Below, one piece after another: positions 47,119 through 56,849 of a stretch of 64,000 bases of DNA. The DNA comes from Rhodohalobacter mucosus (GTDB lineage: Bacteria; Bacteroidota; Rhodothermia; Balneolales; Balneolaceae), in NCBI RefSeq assembly GCF_003150675.1, contig NZ_QGGB01000005.1:248001-312000 (forward strand). The letters run 5' to 3'. The notes beneath the pieces were generated by a model that was not told where the DNA came from, searched no databases, and saw nothing but the letters and a program-made list of their open reading frames with translations. The position numbers were made by a program, and so were the translations under genes. Within the stretch, counting starts at the first letter, position 1, and each line of letters begins with the position of its first letter.

Positions 47119-48198
47119 TTACTTTGCATTAATTGGTGCTGATTTAAGCGATTCCTTAAACTCCCGAATCACCTCATTCATCTGCTCCCACTCGATCAGG
47201 AACGCGTCGTGGCCGAAATCGGAGGTGATTTTGGAGAAGCGTCCGTTTGGCAGGAGGGATGCAAGTTCTTTCTGTTCGGGAACGGGATAGAGGTGATCGG
47301 AGTCGATTCCGATCACCTGCACGGGGATCTTTACCCGGCCCAGCACTTCCTCAAACGAGCCGCGATTGCGCGATACATCGTGTGTATCCATCGCTTTGGT
47401 GAGGATGATGTAGGAGAGCGCGTCGAACCGTTTGGCCAGTTTTTGCCCCTGGTAGTTCAGGTATGACTCCACCTGGAACTGTCCGTCCTCGTTCTGCAGC
47501 TTGCGTCCGAACTTTCGGTTGTAGTCCTCAGGCGTGCGGTATGTGATCATCGCCATCATTCTCGCGGCCGCGATGCCTCCCGCCGGACCCTTTTCCCGGT
47601 CATAAAAACCGCCTTTCCAGTCGGCGTCGCCCATAATGGCCGCGCGCTGTGCATGGCTGATCCCGATCGCCCAGGGGGTGTGCGCCTTGCCCATGGCCAT
47701 CAGTATGGCCGACCGCACCCGTTCGTCCAGAATGCAGAACTCCAGTGCCTGCATACCGCCCAGTGATCCGCCCAGAACGCGTTTGATTCCCTTGACTCCC
47801 AGCTGATCGAGCAGCTGCATCTGGAACCGCACCATGTCGCGTATGGTGATCTCCGGAAAGCCGCCGCGCCAGGGCTCACCGCTTTCGGGGTTCACGGACC
47901 ATGGCCCCAGCGACCCGTAGCAGCTGCCCGGCACGTTTATGCAGACGATGAAATCCTCCTCCGGATCGGCGGCACAGCCCGGACCGATCAGTCCCGGAAA
48001 CCATTCGTCGGCCGCTGCATGACCCGTCAGCGCATGGCAGATCACCACCGCATTGTCGGCGCTCTCGTTGAGCTCGCCCCACGTTTTGTACGCGGCCTCC
48101 GCCCGCTTAAACCGGTGCCCCGACTCGGTGATGAAGGGCTTATTAAGTGTTGTAATGGTAATTCCCTGGTTCATAGTCATTAACTGATTTTTTTTCAC
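47119..48198 (-). CDS. metX: Homoserine O-acetyltransferase
   Basis: This 359-aa alpha/beta-hydrolase activates homoserine for direct sulfhydrylation. The nucleophile elbow is GGSLGGMQALEF (about residue 145), with VCHALTGHAAADEWF, IDSDHLYPVPEQ (Asp) and DFGHDAFLIEWEQM (His) completing the triad. Similar succinyltransferases exist; the partner metY favours acetyl. The first ten residues before ITITTLNKPFITESG may not be translated. Confidence 0.92.
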   Translation of the reverse strand: MKKNQLMTMNQGITITTLNKPFITESGHRFKRAEAAYKTWGELNESADNAVVICHALTGHAAADEWFPGLIGPGCAADPEEDFIVCINVPGSCYGSLGPWSVNPESGEPWRGGFPEITIRDMVRFQMQLLDQLGVKGIKRVLGGSLGGMQALEFCILDERVRSAILMAMGKAHTPWAIGISHAQRAAIMGDADWKGGFYDREKGPAGGIAAARMMAMITYRTPEDYNRKFGRKLQNEDGQFQVESYLNYQGQKLAKRFDALSYIILTKAMDTHDVSRNRGSFEEVLGRVKIPVQVIGIDSDHLYPVPEQKELASLLPNGRFSKITSDFGHDAFLIEWEQMNEVIREFKESLKSAPINAK

Positions 48199-48431
48199 CG
48201 CGGAGACGCGGAGTAAAAATTATTTTGCCACAGAGGCACGGAAACGGAAGCTTTATAATCTGTGACTATTTTCTCCCCTTCTTCTCAAGAAGGGGATTAA
48301 GGGGTGGATGATTTACATGTCTTGAACCACCCCCGGCCCCTCCTTAAAAAGGAGGGGAGTGTAGTCGCCATTGACGGAATAACTTTCTTTTCCGTGCTTC
48401 CGTGGCTACTCTTCTCCGCGTCTCTGCGGTG
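48196..48431. repeat. Long imperfect inverted repeat between metY and metX
   Basis: The left arm (48196-48250) has CACCGCGGAGACGCGGAG and GCCACAGAGGCACGGAAA. The right arm (48387-48431) carries their complements with a few changes and a shorter middle. Inside lie two more palindromes (CCCCTTCTTCTCAAGAAGGGG; CCCCTCCTTAAAAAGGAGGGG). The layout resembles a non-autonomous mobile element or dispersed palindrome. It sits in the spacer of a co-directional gene pair. Confidence 0.75.
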
Positions 48432-48443
48432 ATAACTTTCATG

Positions 48444-49868
<1,425 letters not shown>

Positions 49869-49899
49869 TTATTGTTAAAAATGGTTTGGATTTAAAAGT

Positions 49900-50090
49900 C
49901 CCCTCTGGAGAGGGGACAGGTGAAAACAAAAAGGCGCAGCCTGTTTTGTTGAACGAGGGGTGTGTAGTGTGGGGCTAAGGTGGGTGATTGTTCATCAGAA
50001 CCAACTCAACGCTCCGGAAACACACCCCTGTGTTTCGGAAGACGCACTGCATGCGCTTTCTCAATTCTGTCCCCTCTGGAGAGGGGACGG
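49900..50090. repeat. G/C-rich palindrome pair in the metY leader
   Basis: GTCCCCTCTGGAGAGGGGAC occurs at about 49901-49920 and again at 50069-50088. Related palindromes are in the hom-metX spacer (about 47075-47096) and within the metY-metX element. The stretch 49776-50092 holds no gene. Confidence 0.7.
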
Positions 50091-50092
50091 CG

Positions 50093-50155
50093 CAAAAAAA
50101 AAGCCTCTTCCGAAAATCCGGGAATCCGTGGCGGGAAAGATTTTCAGAAGAGGCT
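50093..50155 (-). terminator. SAM riboswitch expression-platform terminator
   Basis: On the minus strand AGCCTCTTCTGAAAATC and GATTTTCGGAAGAGGCT form a 17-base-pair stem with a 20-base loop, followed by nine T. It lies about 38 bases after the aptamer. Ligand-bound aptamer would leave this stem free to stop transcription before metY. Confidence 0.85.
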
Positions 50156-50192
50156 TGTCGGTTGCTGTAAAAAAACAGCAGAGGTGCCTGAT

Positions 50193-50326
50193 CTCTCATC
50201 TTTCCCTGCTTTGATAAACGTATGGTTTTATCAAAGCGGGCAGGATTTAGCACCTGACCCCCGAACGCATTCGGGGCGGTTGCTAAGGTTTCACAGGGCC
50301 TGTCCCTCCACCTTTCTGGATAAGAG
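50193..50326 (-). ncRNA. SAM-I (S-box) riboswitch
   Basis: The minus strand from 50326 reads CTCTTATCCAGAAAGGTGGA, GGGACAGGCCC, TGTGAAACCTTAGCAACC, then a GCCCCGAATGCGTTCGGGGG-like P3 hairpin, AGGTGCTAAATCCTGC, a P4 hairpin, and GGGAAAGATGAGAG. P1 closes as CTCTTAT with ATGAGAG. All the conserved S-box blocks are present in order. It controls metY-metX-hom by SAM-dependent termination. Confidence 0.96.
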
Positions 50327-50346
50327 TTCATTAAAAACAAAGAACG

Positions 50347-50363
50347 TGTTCGGTTACCGAACA
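50347..50363. promoter_or_regulatory. Palindrome just upstream of the riboswitch
   Basis: TGTTCGGT and ACCGAACA flank a single central T. It lies 20 bases before the aptamer, where the promoter must be, between the thiolase terminator and the riboswitch. An operator is possible; no core promoter element was clear. Confidence 0.4.
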
Positions 50364-50364
50364 T

Positions 50365-50395
50365 GAAAAAAGCCCTGCAGCATTCCTGAGGGCTT
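50365..50395 (-). terminator. Intrinsic terminator between thiolase and met operon
   Basis: On the minus strand AAGCCCT, a 12-base loop, and AGGGCTTTTTT form a stem with T-run. It is about 230 bp after the thiolase stop and isolates the met operon. Confidence 0.7.
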
Positions 50396-50406
50396 CAACT
50401 ATCTTT

Positions 50407-50497
50407 ATGAAAAATGGTCACACCCTCATTGTTATGTGTACAAACACATACAACAGCTACAGCAGGGAATTGAATAATATGTGACCGGATTTTTCAT
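50407..50497. repeat. Nested inverted repeat in the thiolase-met spacer
   Basis: ATGAAAAATGGTCACA (50407-50422) pairs with TGTGACCGGATTTTTCAT (50480-50497) except for a two-base bulge. Between them is the smaller palindrome TATGTGTACAAACACATA (50433-50450). The function is unknown. Confidence 0.55.
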
Positions 50498-50623
50498 TGA
50501 TCAAATAATACGATTCTTTTATCGGATCATGCAAGATTTTTTTTGAAACGTTAGAATTCATCCGATTGGTATGGTATCAACGGTTCGAATAACTGATTTC
50601 TGAACGTCAATACACGGTCTTCA

Positions 50624-51829
50624 TCAGACCCGCTCAATAATGGTGGCATATCCCTGGCCCACTCCGATGCAGAGGGTGACCAGTGCGTATTTTTTCTTCT
50701 GTTTATGCAGTTCAATGGCAGCTGTCTGCAGGATGCGCGTGCCGCTCATACCAAGGGGGTGGCCGAGTGCAATGGCGCCGCCGTTCGGGTTGATACGCAT
50801 ATCATTGTCCTGAAGCCCCATTTTGCGGGTGCAGGCCAGTGCCTGTGCAGCAAAAGCTTCGTTCAGCTCGATGATATCCATATCGTCAAGCGATAGCCCT
50901 GCCTTATTGAGCGCGATTTCTGAGGCGAAAACCGGACCAATACCCATAATGCGTGGTTCTACGCCTGCTACTCCCGAAGCCACGATGCGCGCGAGGGGTT
51001 TCAATTGGTTGTCTTTGACTCCCTTCTCGGATGCAATCAGCATGGCAGCGGCACCGTCGTTCAGTCCGGAAGAGTTGCCCGCGGTTACGCTTCCGTCTTT
51101 TTTGAAAGCGGGACGCAGTCCGGCCAGCACATCGGTCGTGGTTCCTGCACGAATAAATTCATCCATGTCAAAAACAACCGGATCTTTTTTCCGCTGCGGT
51201 ATTTCAACTGCTGCGATCTCTTCCCCAAGCCGTCCGGATTCTCGCGCAGCGGCCGCTTTTTTCTGCGACCATGCCGCAAATTTGTCCTGATCCTCCCTGG
51301 AAATTCCGTACAGCTCCACAAGGTTTTCGGCCGTGTTGCCCATGCCCTCGGTTCCATAGAGCTCCTCCATTTTCGGGTTGATAAACCGCCATCCAAAGCT
51401 GGAGTCGTGCATCTCAGCATCGTTGCCAAACGGCCTGGATACCTTGGAAATAACCCAGGGTCCGCGGGTCATGTGCTCCACACCGCCGCTGATAAACAGG
51501 TCGCCGTCGCCCGCTGCTATGGCGCGGTGTGCATGAATCACGGCCGACATCCCCGATGCGCATAAGCGGTTTACCGTTTCGCCCGGTACCGTAAAGGGCA
51601 GGCCGGCAAGGAGCAGCGCCATACGCGCCACATTCCGGTTGTCTTCGCCCGCCTGGTTCGCGCATCCCATAATTACATCGTTTATGAGCTCCGGCTCCAG
51701 TGCATGGTTCCTTTTCATCAGTTCACGGATCACATGAGCAGCCAGGTCATCCGTTCGAACCGGCGAAAGCGTGCCACGAAAATTACCGATGGGAGTTCGA
51801 ATGGCGTCGATGATAAAGGAATCTGGCAT
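50624..51829 (-). CDS. Acetyl-CoA acyltransferase (thiolase), 3-oxoadipyl-CoA thiolase-like
   Basis: The 401-aa thiolase has the nucleophile Cys in VNRLCASGMSAVIHAHRAI (about residue 90), NPNGGAIALGHPLGMSGTRI (about 350) and the second catalytic Cys in VTLCIGVGQGYATIIERV. The early GCANQAGEDNRNVARMALLL is typical of the PcaF/PaaJ subgroup, but fatty-acid thiolases look similar, and no aromatic-degradation gene lies nearby. It is last in a run of minus-strand genes, 141 bp after the OstA-like gene. Confidence 0.9.
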   Translation of the reverse strand: MPDSFIIDAIRTPIGNFRGTLSPVRTDDLAAHVIRELMKRNHALEPELINDVIMGCANQAGEDNRNVARMALLLAGLPFTVPGETVNRLCASGMSAVIHAHRAIAAGDGDLFISGGVEHMTRGPWVISKVSRPFGNDAEMHDSSFGWRFINPKMEELYGTEGMGNTAENLVELYGISREDQDKFAAWSQKKAAAARESGRLGEEIAAVEIPQRKKDPVVFDMDEFIRAGTTTDVLAGLRPAFKKDGSVTAGNSSGLNDGAAAMLIASEKGVKDNQLKPLARIVASGVAGVEPRIMGIGPVFASEIALNKAGLSLDDMDIIELNEAFAAQALACTRKMGLQDNDMRINPNGGAIALGHPLGMSGTRILQTAAIELHKQKKKYALVTLCIGVGQGYATIIERV

Positions 51830-51970
51830 ATTGCTGGTTGTTTGTTGTTTGTTGTTTGTTGTTTTTAAAACCTCATAAGGTGCTAATAAAATTGATTATA
51901 AACTGATAAAAAAACCATTTTTCCCGCCATCGGCAATCAGCCACTATCAATCACCTGTCGCAATGACAAA

Positions 51971-53386
51971 TCAGTCCTCATCTTCCGCTTCACTAAGATA
52001 TCGCTCATACCTCGGCGGAAACTCAAACAGCGGTTCATCCGGAATTTGGGGTAACCGCGGCAGCTGCAGCATGGGTCTGTATGGTTTGAGGCCGGGGTCC
52101 CAGCGAAAATTGCTCAGTTTGCGGTCAACATTGGCGGGATCTTCCGGCAGCCAGGAACCGTCCGGATTTTCTTCTGCCTTGAAAAAGTCAAACTCCCCGT
52201 CTCTGAAAAAGAGGGTGGAGGATCCGTTTGCAATCAGTTCTATCAGCCCGTCGGGCTCCTCGTTTTCATCCTTGATGTGGAAAATGATTTCAGAGTTGTT
52301 GAATACGATGATTCGCTCAACGGATCCGTCTTCAAAATGGGCGTGAAGCGTGTCGCCGGTCATCTGGTGAAGACGCCGGGTGAGGGAGTCTTCCTGTACC
52401 GCAATGGGCCTCGGATGCGAGGATAGAAAACGGATATCATCGTCTTCCATCTCCACTTCAATCACAGGACCGGTAAGCTGAATATTTTTTTGCCATAAAA
52501 CAGGGTTGGATCGCAGAACAAACCGCTCAGCCGAGTTGTCGTAATTGGCCGTATCGCCCACGGCCGAAAATTCATTCGACCAGATCCGCACATTCTCAAA
52601 TGCATCCATGGTTGATACTGAATCGTTTTCCATCAGCTCAATTTTTTTGGCCAGCAGGTGTGTGGTATCGGCCTCGCTTTCGCTGATATCGAGAAGCCAT
52701 GCATCGTTGCCGGTTAGCAGCCGGTAGCCGCTTGAGTCCGCATAGAGATAGTCGCCCTTAAAGGTTACGTTGTCCTCAAAATCCTGCGCGTAGACGCGCC
52801 CGAAGAGCTCATAGAGATCAGTTGACCGATTCATAAACAGGGAATCGGCCTCCAGGTACTGTGTGGAGTCGGCCAGCTGCACATTGCCCCGGAAAATGGC
52901 GCTGTCGGCCTGCTGATAGTACAGGCCGGACTCTGCAACTAGGGCGCCCCGGTCATCCTCGAACCGTACGGGCGACAAAAAAAAGGTGATATCTCGGGGC
53001 ATACTCACGTCCATGGCCTGGCTAAAAAGCCTGTTGTTATCTGACTCCACAACAACACGCCCCCGCAATTCACTGTAATCGGTGAACGTATTGTGGTAGA
53101 GCGTGTCGGCCCAGATAATCTCATTTTCCGTTTCAATCTGGATATTGTAAGCCTGTATGCGGTTCTGAGCGGCAAACTGGTAGACGCTGTCGGCGTACAT
53201 GGTACGGTTGTCGATGGAGAGTATAACGTTATCCAGAAACCTGGTTACGGTCTGTCCGTCAATAATGGACGTCTGCAGTATGTCGGCATCAATTATCGTC
53301 ACGCTGTTTTGTGCCGCTGCCGGTACCGGAATAAGAAACACCAGAATCAGGCCGAATAGATGGTATCGTGGTTTCCTGTGAGTCAT
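51971..53386 (-). CDS. OstA/LptA-like periplasmic protein
   Basis: The 471-aa product has a signal peptide (FGLILVFLIPVPAAAQ). A repetitive beta-strand body of OstA type follows, with recurring units of the form DADxxQ, YADSVYQF, WADTLYHN, LEADSLFMN and YLYADSSGYRL. LptA-like domains form a beta-jellyroll bridge carrying lipopolysaccharide across the periplasm. This protein is about 2.5 times longer than E. coli LptA, suggesting several jellyroll modules; the tail is proline- and acid-rich. Its ATG overlaps the end of lptC by four bases, supporting a shared role. Confidence 0.8.
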   Translation of the reverse strand: MTHRKPRYHLFGLILVFLIPVPAAAQNSVTIIDADILQTSIIDGQTVTRFLDNVILSIDNRTMYADSVYQFAAQNRIQAYNIQIETENEIIWADTLYHNTFTDYSELRGRVVVESDNNRLFSQAMDVSMPRDITFFLSPVRFEDDRGALVAESGLYYQQADSAIFRGNVQLADSTQYLEADSLFMNRSTDLYELFGRVYAQDFEDNVTFKGDYLYADSSGYRLLTGNDAWLLDISESEADTTHLLAKKIELMENDSVSTMDAFENVRIWSNEFSAVGDTANYDNSAERFVLRSNPVLWQKNIQLTGPVIEVEMEDDDIRFLSSHPRPIAVQEDSLTRRLHQMTGDTLHAHFEDGSVERIIVFNNSEIIFHIKDENEEPDGLIELIANGSSTLFFRDGEFDFFKAEENPDGSWLPEDPANVDRKLSNFRWDPGLKPYRPMLQLPRLPQIPDEPLFEFPPRYERYLSEAEDED

Positions 53387-53955
53387 TGCAGTCTGGATCT
53401 GCCGCCCGGTTCAGGTATGGTGTATTCTGAAAGATCGGTAAGGCCATAAAAACCCCTGCCGGTGATGCTGTCAGTGGGAGTAATGATGGTGACGAACCGG
53501 TAGGACGAGATGCTGTCGGTTTTTTGCGACCACATCAGGTAATCCGAAAAGAGCTGCCGGTCGGTGTTGGTTCGTACGGAAACCGAATCAAAAAGCTCAA
53601 ATTCGCTGCTCCTTTCCTTGTACACAGCGCGGTTGCTCCAGGCCTCGGTCTCAACGCTGCCCAGCGAATCAAACAGCTGCACATAAACCGGGCCTGCGAT
53701 GTGTGTCTCCTTTCGGTCGCGTGTTCTGTATCCCACGGCGTAACTTCCTTCAAGCCTCATGCGTGCCCTGCCTTCCTGCATCAGCATCATTTCGACATCC
53801 CAGCTCTCGGTTGTAAAGACCAGCGAGTCGTTCAGCGAACTGCGAACCTGTTGCGCATCATATTCAGAGAGGTCTGCGCAGGCTCCGAACAGAAGGAGGG
53901 AAATAACCGGCACAGGCAGCAGTTTACGCAGTGCCAAAAAAGCGGTCGCCTGCAT
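53383..53955 (-). CDS. lptC: LptC-like LPS export lipoprotein
   Basis: The product has a lipoprotein signal (KLLPVPVISLLLFGACAD) and a beta-rich LptC fold (residues with VFTTESWDVEMMLMQEGRA, then LEGSYAV and the late SYRFVTIITPTDSITGRGF). The open frame extends into upp; the likely start is the ATG at 53955 or the TTG at 53937, both overlapping the upp 3' end by 14-32 bases. LptC hands lipopolysaccharide from the ABC transporter to LptA. The pair with the OstA-like gene supports the call. Confidence 0.75.
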   Translation of the reverse strand: MQATAFLALRKLLPVPVISLLLFGACADLSEYDAQQVRSSLNDSLVFTTESWDVEMMLMQEGRARMRLEGSYAVGYRTRDRKETHIAGPVYVQLFDSLGSVETEAWSNRAVYKERSSEFELFDSVSVRTNTDRQLFSDYLMWSQKTDSISSYRFVTIITPTDSITGRGFYGLTDLSEYTIPEPGGRSRLQ

Positions 53956-54577
53956 CGCCCAGACCCGGTACGATGAATGCATCTTCATTAAGTTTTTCGT
54001 CAACCGCTGCAGTGATAATCGGGACATCGGGATGTGTACTGTTGATTCTTTTGAGTCCTTCTGGAGCACAAATTAACGAAATAAAGAGAATGTTTTTTGC
54101 ACCATGTTTTTTCAGGTACGAAATGGCATCATCAGCGCTTCCGCCGGTTGCAAGCATAGGATCCACAACGAGCGTCAATCCCTGATCAATGCCGTCGGGG
54201 ATGTTCGAGTAATAGTCAACGGGCTTGTGTGTAGTTTCGTCTCTGTACATGCCAAGATGGCCTACATGAGCATCCGGAACAAAATCGATGATGGCATCTG
54301 CAAGACTTAATCCCGCCCGCAGAATGGGGATCACAAATATGCTTGTGTCAATTTCAAAGCCTTCCGTTTCAGTAACGGGCGTTTCAATGCGGGTTGTGCG
54401 GAGCGGTAACCCTTTAAGTGCATAGTATGCCAGAATGGTGGCTATTCTGGCCATGGCAGCCCGAAAGCCTGCGGTACTGGTCTCTTTTTTTCGCAGAATG
54501 GAGAGGTCGCGCGCCACCAGCGGGTGGTCGATTATCGTTACGTTTTCGTGTTCGTAATCGCGTTTTAACTCCGCCAT
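53924..54577 (-). CDS. upp: Uracil phosphoribosyltransferase
   Basis: The 217-aa salvage enzyme makes UMP from uracil and PRPP. Motifs: SILRKKETSTAGFRAAMAR near the front, VPILRAGLSLADAIIDFVPD, HLGMYRDETTHKPVDYYSN, and the PRPP loop VVDPMLATGGSADDAI. The C-terminus GDAGDRFFGTA is the usual ending of UPRTases. Its 3' end overlaps lptC. Confidence 0.96.
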   Translation of the reverse strand: MAELKRDYEHENVTIIDHPLVARDLSILRKKETSTAGFRAAMARIATILAYYALKGLPLRTTRIETPVTETEGFEIDTSIFVIPILRAGLSLADAIIDFVPDAHVGHLGMYRDETTHKPVDYYSNIPDGIDQGLTLVVDPMLATGGSADDAISYLKKHGAKNILFISLICAPEGLKRINSTHPDVPIITAAVDEKLNEDAFIVPGLGDAGDRFFGTA

Positions 54578-54665
54578 ACTCTAAAAACAGGTAAATGTAT
54601 TCGAAATGGAATTGAAATTAACGATGGAAAGGGTCCGCACCTTCATCAGTGACGAACCCGCCAAC

Positions 54666-56288
54666 TCACACCTCCGTATTTTCGAAGTAGGTTTTGGTCA
54701 TATTGTAAACCACTCCGGAAAGGGCAAACAGTGCGATAATATTGAAAAACGCCATTAGTCCGAGCATCACGTCTCCAAAAGCCCAGACGGTGGTAAGCGC
54801 AACCGTGGCCCCGAAAAAGTGCATCAGAACAAATGCGATGCGGTACCAGAAGATAGACTTGAATCCGAAAAGGTACTGCGCAGCACGGTCGCCATAGTAG
54901 CTCCAGCTGATGGATGTGGAAATGGCAAACAGCAGTACGGCAAATGTTACCACAAATCCGCCGCCCGGAAATAGGGGCGCGAGGCCAATCTCAAAGGCCC
55001 TGGATGTAAGCGGAGCACCATTTTCGATCACACCTCCGTATATACGCTCCTGCTGACCTCCCGTTTCAAGAACAATGACGGGTTCCGTTCCGATGTTCTC
55101 GATGGTTCCTGTAAAGAGAGTGGTTCTGGCTTCATCGGCAAACATCGTATCGACGGGTACATTGTAGCGAAGCATGGCACCGTTAACGGGCAGGCCCTCC
55201 TCAAAAAGAAGCGTATTGCCGTTATCCTCAACGGTGTAGGATATCACACCGTCTGCGGGGTCGACGGATGCAGGATGAAACTGATCCCAGGCGCCGGTTG
55301 AAACAATGACCAATCCGGTGATGGTACAGATGATAAGCGTGTCAATGAAGGGTTCGAGCAGTGCTACCACGCCCTCCCGAACGGGTTGATCTGTTTTTGC
55401 CGCAGAGTGAGCAATCGGAGCAGAACCCTGTCCGGCCTCATTAGAGAAAAGGCCTCGCTGCACACCATAGCTGAGTGTAAAAATAAAAGCACCGGATCCA
55501 ACACCCAAAACACCGGCCTGCGGATTAAATGCGTTGCTTAAAATTACCCAGAATGAAGGCAGTATCTGGTCGAAGTTCAGCAACAGAATCAACAGCCCGC
55601 CCAGAACATAGAGGGTAGCCATAAAGGGTACAAGGCGGGCCGTTACATATCCGATCCGCTTGATTCCGCCGAGAATCACCGCACCCACAAGGCTGGCGGT
55701 GACAAGACCCGTAATCCAAAATGGAATTTCAAAATCACTGTTCATTACATCGGCTACGGTATTGGCCTGAACGGCGTTGCCGGTTAAAAAAGCACAGATT
55801 GCTGCAGAGATGGAGAACGCTATGGCAAGCCATTTCCAGTTGGGGCCGAGACCTTTCTCAATATAGTACATGGGTCCTCCCGACACGCTGCCGTCCGGAT
55901 TGTTGACCCTGAATTTCTGTGCTAGCGAAACTTCCGTATACTTGATCGCCATACCCAATACGGCCGTAATCCACATCCAGAAGAGAGCTCCGGGGCCGCC
56001 AAAATGAATGGCCAGTGCCACACCGGCAATGTTCCCGATACCGACCGTGGCTGACAATGCCGTTGTGAGAGCCTGAAAATGGTTGATATCCCCTTCATCT
56101 TCAGGGTCATCATAATGACCGGTTACAACCTTGATGCCGTGCCTGAATTGCCGTATTTGAATAAAACCGAGACGGATAGTAATAAAAATACCGTAGGAGA
56201 GAAGGATGACCACCATGGCGGGCATCGCTTCCGGTGTATTCCAGATAAGGTTTACAAGCCAGTTAATGACGCTTTCAAATAGTTCCAT
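54666..56288 (-). CDS. Amino-acid:sodium symporter (AGCS/DAACS-type alanine or glycine)
   Basis: This 540-aa transporter has the AGCS signatures SATVGIGNIAGVALAIHFGGPGA (about 80), GGPMYYIEKGLGPNWKW (about 140), LSYGVQRGLFSNEAGQGSAP (about 275) and STSISWSYYGDRAAQYLFG. About eleven membrane helices are visible. It is longer than the usual 450-aa family member because of a roughly 90-residue hydrophilic, beta-rich insert after TGAWDQ (residues about 335-425). The insert lies in a loop that is short in most relatives and probably faces the periplasm. Alanine or glycine is the likely substrate by family. Confidence 0.88.
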   Translation of the reverse strand: MELFESVINWLVNLIWNTPEAMPAMVVILLSYGIFITIRLGFIQIRQFRHGIKVVTGHYDDPEDEGDINHFQALTTALSATVGIGNIAGVALAIHFGGPGALFWMWITAVLGMAIKYTEVSLAQKFRVNNPDGSVSGGPMYYIEKGLGPNWKWLAIAFSISAAICAFLTGNAVQANTVADVMNSDFEIPFWITGLVTASLVGAVILGGIKRIGYVTARLVPFMATLYVLGGLLILLLNFDQILPSFWVILSNAFNPQAGVLGVGSGAFIFTLSYGVQRGLFSNEAGQGSAPIAHSAAKTDQPVREGVVALLEPFIDTLIICTITGLVIVSTGAWDQFHPASVDPADGVISYTVEDNGNTLLFEEGLPVNGAMLRYNVPVDTMFADEARTTLFTGTIENIGTEPVIVLETGGQQERIYGGVIENGAPLTSRAFEIGLAPLFPGGGFVVTFAVLLFAISTSISWSYYGDRAAQYLFGFKSIFWYRIAFVLMHFFGATVALTTVWAFGDVMLGLMAFFNIIALFALSGVVYNMTKTYFENTEV

Positions 56289-56489
56289 GCAGAAGGTTCG
56301 TTATCTATTAACTATTAAGGGTCGAATGTATAAAACATTTCGCATAATTTTTGTGAAAAATAGACAAAGAGTGAACGATTGAATTTTAATTTCACTTTAT
56401 TGGTGCTGAAGATAGAAAAAGTAAAGCAGTCTTCAGTTAATCCGGGACACCCGGTAAAATCAAAATAAAGCGACTAAGACAACAGAGTT

Positions 56490-56774
56490 ATGACGAAAGC
56501 TGATATAGTAGACGTAATCTCATCTGCGACAGGAATTACCAAAGTTGAGACCGAAGCCGTTGTAAAAGGATTTCTCGATACGGTTATAGACGCCATGAAA
56601 AGGGGTGAAAATATCGAACTGCGAGGATTCGGCAGTTTCAAGGTAGTTAAGAGGGCCCAGCGTGTTGCGCGAAATCCCAAAACCAATGAAGAAGTGATTG
56701 TACCCGAGCAGTATGTCCCCATGCTCAAAGTGTCGAAAGATTTCAAGGAAGCTGTAAATAAATCCCACAGCTGA
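56490..56774 (+). CDS. HU/IHF-family DNA-binding protein
   Basis: This 94-aa nucleoid protein matches the HU length. It has TKADIVDVISSATGITKVE at the start, IELRGFGSFKVVKRAQRVAR (beta-arm base), and NPKTNEEVIVP in the DNA-contacting arm, then a terminal helix. HU and IHF subunits cannot be told apart here. The spacer to the symporter gene (56289-56489) is divergent and A/T-rich. Confidence 0.93.
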   Translation: MTKADIVDVISSATGITKVETEAVVKGFLDTVIDAMKRGENIELRGFGSFKVVKRAQRVARNPKTNEEVIVPEQYVPMLKVSKDFKEAVNKSHS

Positions 56775-56849
56775 AGCAACCGGGTAACGTGCTGCCTGCC
56801 TGGCTGAACGGATCGTGCGTTTCAGAATACATTTCTGTAGCTTCTCTGC

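Noticed and set aside
49975-50364. 129-codon minus-strand frame and overlapping plus-strand frames
   Set aside because: They cover the SAM-I riboswitch and its terminator, which explain the sequence better than a protein.
50576-50592. Possible tRNA T-arm (GGTTCGAATA)
   Set aside because: No pairing arms or acceptor stem surround it; chance match.
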